Part shown: positions 48,496-57,747 of the stretch, piece after piece
Numbering within the stretch: the stretch's first letter is position 1
How the letters are laid out: every line of letters starts with the position of its first letter
Origin: Oceanospirillum maris DSM 6286
GTDB taxonomy: Bacteria > Pseudomonadota > Gammaproteobacteria > Pseudomonadales > Halomonadaceae
DNA: 64,000 bases
NCBI RefSeq assembly: GCF_000422865.1
Contig: NZ_AUGW01000007.1
Location: 186,001-250,000, forward strand
Direction of reading: 5' to 3'
Notes under the pieces: generated by a model
The model's input: the letters and a program-made list of their open reading frames with translations, nothing else
Databases searched by the model: none
Told to the model about the DNA's origin: nothing
Position numbers and translations under genes: made by a program

Positions 48496-50784
48496 ATGAA
48501 AGAAAATAGCCAAAACGCCCCTGTAATCGATTTTGATACTCCGGCATTACGTATGCACCGGAAAATCAGATCGTATAAAGACAAAGCTGCCGAGGTTGGT
48601 GTCGGTATTGGTGGAGTCAGTGTGATTATCGCAATCTTACTGATCTTCCTATATCTGATGTATGAGGTTGTGCCTCTATTCAAATCGGCAAGCATTGAAC
48701 CCGTAGCAGAGTATCAGGTACCCGCGACGTCTGTGCGCCCTGATGATGCTAAAACCCTCTACCTAGCCACAGAAGAGCAGGGAGAAGTTGCTATTCGTTT
48801 GACGAACGTCGGCGAAGTAGTTTTCTTCCGCACTCTAGATGGACAGGTTATTGACCGCGTGCAACTTGATCTGCCTGCGGGCGTTGACGTGACGTCAGTG
48901 CAACCGGAAGGCCCCGCATCTACTTTGATGGTTCTGGGGTTGACGGATGGCAGCGTGATGATTATCCGAGATCGCTACCGTATCACTTACCCTAACGATG
49001 AACGCCTGATTACTCCGCGTATCGAATACCCTTATGGTCAGGAACCTATTGTTATCAGTGAAACAGGTCAGCCGGTGATTAAAGCCGCGATCAGTGATAC
49101 TGAAGAAAACATGTTGATCTCTGCGGTAACGGCGGATAAAAAAGCGCATTTGGTGCATTACGTTAAAGAAGAATCTCTGTTTGGTGATGAGGTTAATCTC
49201 GAGCGTCATGATATCGTACTGCCAGTTGTAGAGAGCAACCTGCACACGATCTTAATTTCACCGGATCAGAATTGGGCTTATCTCGTTAGTGAGAAAGGCA
49301 CGATTGATGTTTTGGATCTGCGTGACCTTGATAACCTTAAGTTAAATGCCCGTCTAAAAGTAACAGAGAAAAATAGCCCTATTGGTGATGTTAGCTTCCA
49401 GTTAGGGGGAATCTCGGTTCTTGTCGGCGACGAACAAGGCGCTCTATCCCAGTGGTTCTTGGTGCGTGATGAGCAAAATGAGTGGGCGCTGAAAAAAATC
49501 CGCAGTTTTGAGCATGATGTAACACCCGTTGCTCTGATCTTGCCTGAGCATCGCCGTAAAGGCTTTTTGATGCTGGATGATAAAGGCGAGCTGAGCATTT
49601 ACAGTACCACCGCACACCGCACCATGTTAAGAGAGAAAGTTCTCGATCATCAGCCTGAAATTGGTGCGATTAGCCCCCGTGCCGATCTGTTGATTTTGCA
49701 ACGGCAAGACGGCGTAATCCAAACGTTTAGCGTACATAACGAGCACCCTGAAGTGTCTTGGAATGTTCTGTGGGACAAAGTTTGGTACGAAAGCTATGAA
49801 GAGCCTGAATACACTTGGCAGTCTTCGGCGTCGAGTAATGACTTTGAGCCAAAATTTAGCTTGATGCCTCTGGCCTTCGGTACACTTAAAGCCGCTTTTT
49901 ACGCCATGATCGTGGCGACGCCTTTAGCGATTTGTGGCGCGGTTTTTACCGCCTACTTTATGGCTCCAGCGATGCGCCGCAAAGTGAAGCCGATTATCGA
50001 GTTGATGGAAGCACTGCCAACGGTGATTCTGGGCTTCTTAGCGGGCTTGTTCCTTGCGCCTTTTATCGAAGTTAATTTGCCGGGTATTTTTGCTCTGTTG
50101 ATATTGCTGCCATTGGGCATGGTTGGTTTTGGTTTTGCTTGGGCACAGATGCCAGACAAAGTACGCCATGCGATACCGGATGGATGGCAGGCAGCACTGC
50201 TTATCCCTGTGGTACTGCTGGTAAGCTGGTTCTCATTTGGTATGAGTGCGACCTTTGAAATCGCCTTCTTTGATGGTGATATGCGTACTTGGTTGAGCAA
50301 TGATCTGGGTATTCCATTCGATCAGCGTAACGCTTTGGTTGTGGGTTTAGCGATGGGCTTTGCCGTGATTCCGACCATCTTCTCTATTACGGAAGATGCG
50401 ATCTTCGCGGTACCTAAGCACTTGAGTTATGGCTCGCTGGCGCTGGGTGCGACCCCGTGGCAGACCTTAACGCGAGTGGTTCTACCAACGGCCAGTCCGG
50501 GGATCTTCTCTGCGGTTATGATCGGTATGGGTCGAGCGGTAGGTGAAACCATGATTGTATTGATGGCCACCGGCAACACCCCAATTATGGATGCCAATAT
50601 TTTTGAAGGTATGCGGACATTGGCGGCCAATATTGCCGTGGAAGTACCTGAATCAGAAGTCGGCAGTTCTCACTATCGAATCTTGTTCCTCGCAGCCTTC
50701 GTACTCTTTATGTTTACCTTTGTGGTGAACACGATAGCAGAGGTGGTTCGTCAGCGTCTGCGTAAGAAATACGGCGCTCTGTAA
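48496..50784 (+). CDS. pstC: Phosphate ABC transporter permease PstC (long form)
   Basis: 762 aa from ATG 48496 (a GTG at 48478 is inside the promoter). The first membrane segment (VGIGGVSVIIAILLIFLYLMYEVVPLF) is followed by a periplasmic region of about 370 residues with repeated beta-strand patterns (SDTEENMLISAVTADKK, SPDQNWAYLVSEKG), like a beta-propeller. The permease core (about 455-750) has IELMEALPTVILGFLAGLFLAPF and SYGSLALGATPWQTLTRVVLPTASPGI, the EAA loop that contacts PstB. This long form is known in Pseudomonas and marine gammaproteobacteria; E. coli PstC has only the core. Confidence 0.93.
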   Translation: MKENSQNAPVIDFDTPALRMHRKIRSYKDKAAEVGVGIGGVSVIIAILLIFLYLMYEVVPLFKSASIEPVAEYQVPATSVRPDDAKTLYLATEEQGEVAIRLTNVGEVVFFRTLDGQVIDRVQLDLPAGVDVTSVQPEGPASTLMVLGLTDGSVMIIRDRYRITYPNDERLITPRIEYPYGQEPIVISETGQPVIKAAISDTEENMLISAVTADKKAHLVHYVKEESLFGDEVNLERHDIVLPVVESNLHTILISPDQNWAYLVSEKGTIDVLDLRDLDNLKLNARLKVTEKNSPIGDVSFQLGGISVLVGDEQGALSQWFLVRDEQNEWALKKIRSFEHDVTPVALILPEHRRKGFLMLDDKGELSIYSTTAHRTMLREKVLDHQPEIGAISPRADLLILQRQDGVIQTFSVHNEHPEVSWNVLWDKVWYESYEEPEYTWQSSASSNDFEPKFSLMPLAFGTLKAAFYAMIVATPLAICGAVFTAYFMAPAMRRKVKPIIELMEALPTVILGFLAGLFLAPFIEVNLPGIFALLILLPLGMVGFGFAWAQMPDKVRHAIPDGWQAALLIPVVLLVSWFSFGMSATFEIAFFDGDMRTWLSNDLGIPFDQRNALVVGLAMGFAVIPTIFSITEDAIFAVPKHLSYGSLALGATPWQTLTRVVLPTASPGIFSAVMIGMGRAVGETMIVLMATGNTPIMDANIFEGMRTLAANIAVEVPESEVGSSHYRILFLAAFVLFMFTFVVNTIAEVVRQRLRKKYGAL

Positions 50785-50811
50785 GCAACCCAAGAGAGAA
50801 AGGAAAAAGTT

Positions 50812-52485
50812 ATGCGTGAATCTTTTGGTAGCTGGACCCGTAGTGGATCTCCCTGGGTTTGGTTGAATGCCGGTGCGGTAGCCATCAGCGTGGTTATGGT
50901 GATTGGCCTGTTAGCGTTGATCGCCTCCCGTGGCTTAGGCCACTTTTGGCCAGCGGCTGTTCTAGAGACGGAAGTTCGTACCCCTGATCAGGTTTACCAT
51001 CTTGTGGGTGAGAAGGTGGAAACCGTTTCTGTACCGACAGAGCAAATACGCTCTGCCGGTATTCAGATCCAAAGCGAAAAAGAAACTGTTGAGCGTTTTT
51101 TGATCAAGACCGGCAACCGTGATGTTTACGGTTCCGACTTCCGTTGGGTTCTGGAAGAGTTTGTTCAAGACGTGACCTACCCAGAAAACTTGATCGCTGT
51201 AGAGCGTCGTGAGTGGGGTAACTTATACGGTTACTTGCTGGCGCTGAAAGAAAAAGGTGAAACGGTTGCCGTTCAAGCGGCTGGGGAAAATAGCATCTGG
51301 CCAGAGTTTGAGAAGCGTATTGAACGCGCCCTAGCCATTCATGAAGAGATCTATCAGATCGAAAAGCATGATATTGGACGTATCAACTATGCTATTGAAC
51401 GCCTGCGTCTTAAGCAGCGTGGTTTTGAGCTAAAAGGTGAAGATAGCCCGCAGAATATTGCTGAACTTGATGCTGAGCGCGCTGTACTTAACGCCGAATA
51501 TGAAGTATTGCAAAGACAGTTAGCAGAACTTTATATCGCTGCGAACCGGGATAGCTTTGTTACTCAAGCAATGAATGGGCAAACGGTCGAAGTTTCACTA
51601 AGTAAAGTCGTTCGTGCTTATCAGCCCAACCAAATGGGCGTGATGGCAAAAATGGGCTTTTATGGTTCAAAGCTCTGGGAATTTCTAACGGATGAGCCCC
51701 GGGAGGCCAATACTGAAGGTGGTATTTTCCCTGCGATTTTCGGCACGGTGATGATGGTTATCCTGATGTCGATTTTGGTCACACCTTTTGGTGTTGTCGC
51801 AGCGGTTTACCTGCGTGAATATGCCAAACAGGGCTTTATTACTCGGATGATCCGTATCGCGGTGAACAATTTGGCTGGTGTACCGTCCATTGTTTACGGT
51901 GTATTTGGCTTGGGTTTCTTCGTTTACTTCTTAGGGGGGCATGTTGATGAACTCTTCTTCCCAGAAGCATTGCCAGCGCCAACCTTTGGTACGCCAGGCT
52001 TAATGTGGGCCTCGCTAACTCTGGCGCTTTTGACCGTACCTGTGGTGATTGTGGCGACAGAGGAAGGCTTAGCTCGAATTCCGCGTACGGTACGTGAAGG
52101 CTCTTTGGCACTAGGTGCCACTAAAGCAGAAACCCTATGGCGTGTGGTTCTGCCGATGGCCAGCCCTGCCATGATGACCGGTGTGATTCTAGCGGTAGCC
52201 CGTGCAGCGGGTGAGGTAGCCCCTCTGATGCTGGTGGGTGTGGTGAAATTAGCCCCAAGCTTGCCATTAGATGGTAACTATCCGTTTATCCATCTAGATC
52301 AGAAGTTTATGCACCTTGGTTTCCATATCTATGATGTGGGCTTCCAAAGTCCGAATGTTGAAGCGGCGCGTCCTCTGGTTTACGCCACGGCCCTGCTGCT
52401 AGTGATTGTGATCGCACTGCTTAACTTAAGTGCTATTTCGATCCGTAACCATCTACGTGAGAAATACAAATCACTTGAGATGTAG
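50812..52485 (+). CDS. pstA: Phosphate ABC transporter permease PstA (long form)
   Basis: 557 aa. N-terminal membrane segment (AVAISVVMVIGLLALIASRGL), a periplasmic, largely helical region (about 50-290), then the permease core with GGIFPAIFGTVMMVILMSILVTPFG, VPSIVYGVFGLGFFVYFLGG and EGSLALGATKAETLWRVVLP (EAA loop). It follows pstC by 27 bp with AGAGAGAAAGGA in front. Confidence 0.94.
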   Translation: MRESFGSWTRSGSPWVWLNAGAVAISVVMVIGLLALIASRGLGHFWPAAVLETEVRTPDQVYHLVGEKVETVSVPTEQIRSAGIQIQSEKETVERFLIKTGNRDVYGSDFRWVLEEFVQDVTYPENLIAVERREWGNLYGYLLALKEKGETVAVQAAGENSIWPEFEKRIERALAIHEEIYQIEKHDIGRINYAIERLRLKQRGFELKGEDSPQNIAELDAERAVLNAEYEVLQRQLAELYIAANRDSFVTQAMNGQTVEVSLSKVVRAYQPNQMGVMAKMGFYGSKLWEFLTDEPREANTEGGIFPAIFGTVMMVILMSILVTPFGVVAAVYLREYAKQGFITRMIRIAVNNLAGVPSIVYGVFGLGFFVYFLGGHVDELFFPEALPAPTFGTPGLMWASLTLALLTVPVVIVATEEGLARIPRTVREGSLALGATKAETLWRVVLPMASPAMMTGVILAVARAAGEVAPLMLVGVVKLAPSLPLDGNYPFIHLDQKFMHLGFHIYDVGFQSPNVEAARPLVYATALLLVIVIALLNLSAISIRNHLREKYKSLEM

Positions 52486-52567
52486 GCCTTAACGGCTGCG
52501 GTTGTCTTCTATGGTCGCCGCAGTCGTGCTCTTGTTATTGAGATAACGAATTTAAGAGAGTATTCCC

Positions 52568-53545
52568 ATGGAAGCTCAAGCTGAAAAAAAAGCGACAGAA
52601 GCATTGGCTGTAGCCGATGAACAGACACCAGCGAATAACGCGACAGGTTCTTCTATGACAGACACAAGTTCTTCTATGACAGATAAAAATAGTGCAACGG
52701 ATGCTAAACATTCTAGTGATTCAAAAAGCCACGGTATTGATATTAGTGCCATGAATCGCGGTGAAGGCAACACCCTAACGATAGAGCAGGAAACCACCTG
52801 TCTAGACGTGCGTAATATGGATCTATTCTATGGCACCAAACAGGCTTTGTTTGATGTGAATATGATCATTCCTAAGCAACGTGTTACCGCTTTTATTGGC
52901 CCGTCGGGTTGTGGTAAATCAACGCTTTTACGCAGTTTGAACCGTATGAATGATCTGGTTGATGGTTGCCGTATTACCGGTGAAATCAATATGGAAGGCC
53001 AGAATATTTACGATAAAAATGTTGATGTGGCTGAGTTGCGTCGTCGTGTTGGTATGGTGTTTCAGAAGCCGAATCCTTTCCCTAAATCAATCTATGAGAA
53101 TGTGGCTTACGGCCTGCGTATTCAAGGGATCAACAAGAAGCGTGTTCTTGATGAAGCGGTAGAGTGGGCCTTGCGCTCAGCGGCTTTATGGGACGAAGTG
53201 AAAGATCGTCTGCATGAAAGTGCACTGGGTATGTCCGGTGGTCAGCAACAGCGTCTGGTTATCGCCCGTACGATTGCGGTAAAACCTGAAGTTCTGTTAT
53301 TGGATGAGCCTGCGTCAGCGCTAGACCCTATCTCAACCCTTAAGATCGAAGAGCTGATCTACGAGCTAAAAGATAAGTTCACCATCGCCATCGTAACCCA
53401 CAATATGCAACAGGCCGCCCGTGTTTCTGATTACACTGCCTTTATGTATATGGGGAATCTGATTGAGTTTGGTAACACCGATATGCTGTTTACCAATCCT
53501 AAGGAAAAGAAAACCGAAGACTATATCACTGGCCGTTATGGCTAA
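52568..53545 (+). CDS. pstB: Phosphate ABC transporter ATP-binding protein PstB
   Basis: ATPase of the Pst importer, 325 aa. Walker [20 protein letters not shown] (about 110-128), Q-loop [18 protein letters not shown], signature [18 protein letters not shown], Walker [13 protein letters not shown]. About 70 residues longer than E. coli PstB: the N-terminus is a low-complexity Ala/Ser/Thr/Asp segment that includes a short internal repeat ([13 protein letters not shown]). Internal Met codons near residues 30 and 37 could be alternative starts. Confidence 0.96.
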   Translation: MEAQAEKKATEALAVADEQTPANNATGSSMTDTSSSMTDKNSATDAKHSSDSKSHGIDISAMNRGEGNTLTIEQETTCLDVRNMDLFYGTKQALFDVNMIIPKQRVTAFIGPSGCGKSTLLRSLNRMNDLVDGCRITGEINMEGQNIYDKNVDVAELRRRVGMVFQKPNPFPKSIYENVAYGLRIQGINKKRVLDEAVEWALRSAALWDEVKDRLHESALGMSGGQQQRLVIARTIAVKPEVLLLDEPASALDPISTLKIEELIYELKDKFTIAIVTHNMQQAARVSDYTAFMYMGNLIEFGNTDMLFTNPKEKKTEDYITGRYG

Positions 53546-53618
53546 GTCGGCTGTTATGGCTAATGACGGTACCAATATTTTGGATCTTAAGGTTTTAACG
53601 CATATTTAAGGTAGTACC

Positions 53619-54344
53619 ATGGAAATCACAACAGAAACCCATAGTCATCATATTTCTCAGCAGTTTAATAACGAGCTGGAAGACTTGAAAACCCACCTGC
53701 TTGCCATGGGTGGCTTGGTTGAGAAGCAGGTTCAGGATGCGATCTATGCCTTAACCGAAGGCGACAGCGCCGTTGCGGAAGAAGTGCGGGCCAATGATCG
53801 TAATATCAATGATATGCAGATTAATATTGATGAAGAATGTACCCGCATTCTGGCGCGCCGCCAGCCTGCGGCAAGTGATCTTCGTTTGGTCATGGCGGTG
53901 ACACGCACCACCTCTGACCTTGAGCGTATTGGTGATGAGGCGTCTAAGATTGCCCGTCATGCTATTCAGCTGGCAGAAGAGGGTGAGTCACCGAGGGGTT
54001 ATATTGAAACCCGGCATATCGGTAATCATGTTCGTAATATGGTGAAAGATGCCCTAACGTCCTTCGCACGTTTTGATACGGATTTGGCGCTAAAAGTCGC
54101 CCAAGAAGATAAAGCCGTGGATTTGGAATACCGTTCTGCCATGCGGGCATTAGTAACCTTTATGATGGAAGATCCACGCTCTATCAGCCGTGTGCTTAAT
54201 GTGATCTGGGTTTTGCGCTCTTTGGAGCGTATTGGCGACCATGCCGACAATATCGCAGAATATGTGATCTATCTTGTTAAAGGCATGGATGTTCGTCACT
54301 CCTCCCCTGAGACCATTGAAAAACGATTAAATGATAATCCATAG
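53619..54344 (+). CDS. phoU: Phosphate signaling regulator PhoU
   Basis: 241-aa all-helical protein with two similar three-helix halves; each half contains the metal-binding E/D-xxx-D motif region (LVMAVTRTTSDLERIGDEASKIAR and LNVIWVLRSLERIGDHADNIAEYVIYLVKG, each shortened here to the core). It keeps PhoR in the inactive state when phosphate is plentiful. Last gene of the pst operon; terminator follows. Confidence 0.96.
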   Translation: MEITTETHSHHISQQFNNELEDLKTHLLAMGGLVEKQVQDAIYALTEGDSAVAEEVRANDRNINDMQINIDEECTRILARRQPAASDLRLVMAVTRTTSDLERIGDEASKIARHAIQLAEEGESPRGYIETRHIGNHVRNMVKDALTSFARFDTDLALKVAQEDKAVDLEYRSAMRALVTFMMEDPRSISRVLNVIWVLRSLERIGDHADNIAEYVIYLVKGMDVRHSSPETIEKRLNDNP

Positions 54345-54370
54345 TCTGTGGCTATTCGATTACTTGAAAT

Positions 54371-54394
54371 AGGGAGCCTCGGCTCCCTTTTTTT
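54371..54394 (+). terminator. Terminator of the pst-phoU operon
   Basis: AGGGAGCC-TC-GGCTCCCT followed by TTTTTT, 26 bp after phoU. Confidence 0.88.
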
Positions 54395-54614
54395 ATGGTG
54401 TTTTCATCGCTATTAGCCGTTTTTATCATCATTTATTGTGCTATTGCAGGAACTTTATCGTTAAAGTTGGGTAAAGTGAGCAACGGCTAGCAATATTGCA
54501 GCAAGTTTTTAAGCGTTCAGTGAAAAGTGTTTAATATTCCAGTAGGTAGAAAAGCGCAGTAATATGCCGTCGTTAAAGGGTTTTTTCTTAATTGTTTTAA
54601 TCTCCTTAACGCCC

Positions 54615-54654
54615 TAAATAGACGCATAAATAAACGCATAAATAAACGCATAAA
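54615..54654 (+). repeat. 12-bp tandem repeat upstream of cysZ
   Basis: TAAATA(G/A)ACGCA is repeated three times head to tail (54615, 54627, 54639) plus a four-base start of a fourth. It ends about 12 bp before the cysZ ATG, overlapping its leader or promoter. The rest of the 321-bp phoU-cysZ gap (54345-54665) contains only the phoU terminator and no gene that I can see. Confidence 0.85.
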
Positions 54655-54665
54655 TTGAGAGTGGC

Positions 54666-55403
54666 ATGACACAGATTTTTTCAGGGCCTGCGGCATTTGC
54701 CGCTGGTTTTCGTTTGATCATCTTGCCGGGTATGAAACGCTTTGTCTTCGTACCTCTGGTTAGCAACGTTGTTATTTTGACTGGGTTTATCTGGTTGACC
54801 ATCAACCTGATTAGCGGCTGGCTTGATGGATTTATTGGCAGCCTACCAGACTGGCTTAGTTTCCTAAGTTGGCTAATATGGCCGTTAGCGTTAATCAGCA
54901 TGCTGGGTTTTGTTCTATACGGTTTTAATGCAACGGCTTCGCTAATTGCAGCTCCGTTTAACGGCCTGTTAGCTGAAAAAGTTGAATCACATCTTCGTGG
55001 TGGTCAAGTAAGTTTTCCCGATGAAACCATCAGTGAAATGGCGCTACGTTCGTTGCAGCGAGAGCTACAAAAGCAGTGGTTTTTCCTGAAGCGTGTTTTG
55101 CTATTATTGCTGATTAGCTTTATTCCAGTAGTTAACTTGATCAGTCCATTTTTATGGTTTTTATTTTCAATTTGGATGCTCTCTTTGCAGTATCTGGATT
55201 ACCCCATGGACAACCATCAAATAGGTTTCCATGACATGCAGAAACGACTTAAAAGCAACTGGTGGCACACGGTAAGTTTTGGGTTAACCCATTATTTATT
55301 AATGTTTGTCCCCTTCATTAACCTTATCTTGATGCCTGTGGCCGTTGCTGGTGCGACCTGGCTTTGGGTCGATCAAGTGTCAACATCTGCCGATGACACT
55401 TGA
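54666..55403 (+). CDS. cysZ: Sulfate transporter CysZ
   Basis: 245-aa inner-membrane protein of the CysZ/EI24 family with about four to six hydrophobic segments. GPAAFAAGFRLIILPGMKRFVFVPL is the typical N-terminal block, FNATASLIAAPFNGLLAEKVE the conserved loop, and LQYLDYPMDNHQIGF the second signature. CysZ imports sulfate for cysteine synthesis. It stands between phosphate-regulon genes without an obvious regulatory link. Confidence 0.93.
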   Translation: MTQIFSGPAAFAAGFRLIILPGMKRFVFVPLVSNVVILTGFIWLTINLISGWLDGFIGSLPDWLSFLSWLIWPLALISMLGFVLYGFNATASLIAAPFNGLLAEKVESHLRGGQVSFPDETISEMALRSLQRELQKQWFFLKRVLLLLLISFIPVVNLISPFLWFLFSIWMLSLQYLDYPMDNHQIGFHDMQKRLKSNWWHTVSFGLTHYLLMFVPFINLILMPVAVAGATWLWVDQVSTSADDT

Positions 55404-55439
55404 GTGCCCATCAGGCGTGAAGGGTAACAGAGAAGTATT

Positions 55440-56279
55440 ATGAAACCAGCCCGAATACTTGTTGTAGATGATGCTAAGTTTACCCGTGATCTAATGGTAA
55501 AAGCGGTTAAAATTGAGTTCCCTCAGTTTGAGGTTGAAACGGCTCAAGATGGCCGTAAGGCGCAAAAACTGTTAGAGATTTCCCGCTTTGATCTGGTGCT
55601 TTGTGATTGGGAAATGCCTGAAATGTCGGGTATTGAACTACTCACTTGGCTGCGGGAGCAAAGCGAAAGCCGCAATAAAGATGTTTCCTTTATTATGGTG
55701 ACCAGCCTTGGAGATAAGGAGTACGTGGTTGAAGCGGCTCAGCATGGCGTAACGGACTACATCACGAAGCCCTTCAATAATGATCAGTTAGTCAGCAAAG
55801 TAACGAAGCAAATGGTTAAACAAGGCATTATTAGCCGAGGCGAGCTGGCTAGCATTGTTAGTCGCCGAACCCATGTTATGGGTGGCGGAACAACCGCTAA
55901 TGTTTTGACCAGTAAGCAGGGAATGAGTGGTTCAGCGCCCTCAAGTCAAGCCCCTCGTCGTGTACGCGGTAAAGCCATGCTGCTATTTGGTGAGCATAAG
56001 CTGCCCGTGACGATCCGTGAGCTAAATACTCAAGAAGTGATTGCGGTGATACCCCGTGATCAAGCATTGCCTGAGATGTTTGAAGAGCTATCGGTTGGGT
56101 TTATCGCTGGTCAGGTCGAGAAGCAGATGCGCTTAACCACTAGAGGTTGTGTCACTCTGCTACAGGCCCAGGAAAAGCGCGTCACCGCAGAAAACGTTTA
56201 TGTGGGGATACGCTTTGTTGATATGGACGAGAAGTCCAGCCAGTTACTATCAAAAATCATCGCGCGGCTGAGTAGTTAA
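55440..56279 (+). CDS. Response regulator with C-terminal PilZ-like domain
   Basis: 279 aa. Receiver domain (residues 3-125) with the acidic pair in VVDDAKFTRD, phospho-acceptor Asp in LVLCDWEMPEMSG (about 57) and Lys in TDYITKPFN. After a Gly/Ser-rich linker, residues 175-279 (GKAMLLFGEHKLPVTIRELNT ... VGIRFVDMDEKSS) look like a PilZ beta barrel that lacks a clear RxxxR / DxSxxG signature, so c-di-GMP binding is doubtful. It starts 36 bp after cysZ. Its 3' end overlaps the convergent phoR by 30 bp. No cognate histidine kinase is next to it. Confidence 0.8.
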   Translation: MKPARILVVDDAKFTRDLMVKAVKIEFPQFEVETAQDGRKAQKLLEISRFDLVLCDWEMPEMSGIELLTWLREQSESRNKDVSFIMVTSLGDKEYVVEAAQHGVTDYITKPFNNDQLVSKVTKQMVKQGIISRGELASIVSRRTHVMGGGTTANVLTSKQGMSGSAPSSQAPRRVRGKAMLLFGEHKLPVTIRELNTQEVIAVIPRDQALPEMFEELSVGFIAGQVEKQMRLTTRGCVTLLQAQEKRVTAENVYVGIRFVDMDEKSSQLLSKIIARLSS

Positions 56280-57629
56280 ATCTGATAGTTCGGGACTCTG
56301 AGCAAAAAGATGCTCATTGTGCCGGCTTTTATCTCCTGGCCAGATAAGACGTGCATCGGGAAAAATACAGGTAAAGCAGGTGCCTTTTCCTACGTCACTT
56401 TTGATCTCTAGTTTAGCATCGTGACGCAGTAATACGTGCTTCACAATCGCTAGGCCAAGGCCGGTGCCACCGGTTTCTGCGGAACGCCCTTTATCAACCC
56501 GGTAGAAGCGCTCTGTCAGGCGTGGCAAGTGGCGAGCACTAATCCCTTCCCCATTGTCTTCTACGATTAGGGTTGCCCCCTGAGGCTGCTCTAGCCAGCG
56601 CATATTAATGTGAGAACGAGGCGGCGTGTATTTCACAGCATTAAAAACGAGATTTGAGATGGCGCTGCGCAGCTCGTTTTCAGAGCCGATAATTTGAGCG
56701 GGTGTTTGTTGATCAATATGAATCTGGTGATCTTTTTCTCCACTAAGCAGCAAGGCATCTTGTCGGATACTTTCTAGCATCAATTGAATATCAATATGCT
56801 GCTGTTGGCCTTCTATATCGGTGGTTTCAAGCCGGGATAAGAGCAAAAGATCATTAATAATATTTTGCATTCTGCGTGATTGCTGCTGCATCTGTTGGGT
56901 GGCGCGGCCCCAGCGTGGCGGTAGTTGGTCGCTATAGTCGCCGAAGGTTTCTAAATAGCCATTGATGACGGTTAGCGGTGTGCGCAACTCATGGGATACG
57001 TTCGCAACAAAGTCTTTTCGCATCTGCTCAAGGCGGTACAGGCGGGTAACATTTCGCACCAGCATCAGGCGTTCATTGCGGCCAAAAATAGTGACTTGGT
57101 ACTCCAAAACTACATTGTCGTCCACGGGTGAATGCAGTACGAGAGGGTCTTGATAGTCCTGACGATCATAGTAAGTAATAAAGCGCGGATCACGCAGTAG
57201 GTTGGTTAGCGCCTGACCTTTATCTGATGGTGAGCGGAATCCTAATAGGCCTTCAGCCGCACGGTTCCACCACTCAAGGCAGCCGTGTTGATCGATCATC
57301 ACTACCGCATCTTTTAGGGCACCGCTGGAGCGTTGCACCTTATGGATAATCTCGGTGAGATGCTGTTGCTGGCTTTGGTAACGTTTTTGGTGGCGGTACA
57401 TTTTATCAAAAAGATAGCCCCAGATACCCCAGCTCTCAGGTGGTGCGGCATTGGCATTTTTTTCGAGCCAGTTATCCAGTCGCTGTAAAAAGAGTAACGC
57501 GAATAAAATATACACTCCCATTACGGTCACAAGCGCCCAAGCCATTGAGCCGGAGATCCAACCAATAACGGCAGCAAAAAGGGCGATGTAAAGCATCCGG
57601 GTGAGTTCTGCTTGCCAGATAGGAGTCAC
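56250..57629 (-). CDS. phoR: Phosphate regulon sensor histidine kinase PhoR
   Basis: 459 aa from GTG 57629. Two membrane segments at the N-terminus (residues 10-50), a PAS domain (about 105-200, VMIDQHGCLEWWNRAAEGLLGF), dimerisation box HELRTPLTVINGYLE with the phospho-acceptor His, N box SNLVFNAVKYTPP, G boxes VEDNGEGIS and GGTGLGLAIVKHV. It phosphorylates PhoB at low phosphate. It lies 118 bp after phoB with a strong hairpin between them. Confidence 0.95.
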   Translation of the reverse strand: MTPIWQAELTRMLYIALFAAVIGWISGSMAWALVTVMGVYILFALLFLQRLDNWLEKNANAAPPESWGIWGYLFDKMYRHQKRYQSQQQHLTEIIHKVQRSSGALKDAVVMIDQHGCLEWWNRAAEGLLGFRSPSDKGQALTNLLRDPRFITYYDRQDYQDPLVLHSPVDDNVVLEYQVTIFGRNERLMLVRNVTRLYRLEQMRKDFVANVSHELRTPLTVINGYLETFGDYSDQLPPRWGRATQQMQQQSRRMQNIINDLLLLSRLETTDIEGQQQHIDIQLMLESIRQDALLLSGEKDHQIHIDQQTPAQIIGSENELRSAISNLVFNAVKYTPPRSHINMRWLEQPQGATLIVEDNGEGISARHLPRLTERFYRVDKGRSAETGGTGLGLAIVKHVLLRHDAKLEIKSDVGKGTCFTCIFPDARLIWPGDKSRHNEHLFAQSPELSDLTTQPRDDF

Positions 57630-57670
57630 AAGCGATTACCTTACTTAAAATGATCAAGTGATAAGTGGTT

Positions 57671-57706
57671 AAACGGCCCGATCCGAGCAAGCGAATCAGG
57701 CCGTTT
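57671..57706 (-). other. Hairpin in the phoB-phoR gap
   Basis: AAACGGCC (57671-57678) and GGCCGTTT (57699-57706) pair exactly; GAT/ATC and CG/CG extend the stem towards the loop. On the minus transcript only a short T run follows, so it is probably a weak attenuator or mRNA-stability element that lowers PhoR relative to PhoB. Confidence 0.6.
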
Positions 57707-57747
57707 GAGTCTAGGGATTAGGTGAGCGTTAAGGCCGAGCCTTAATT

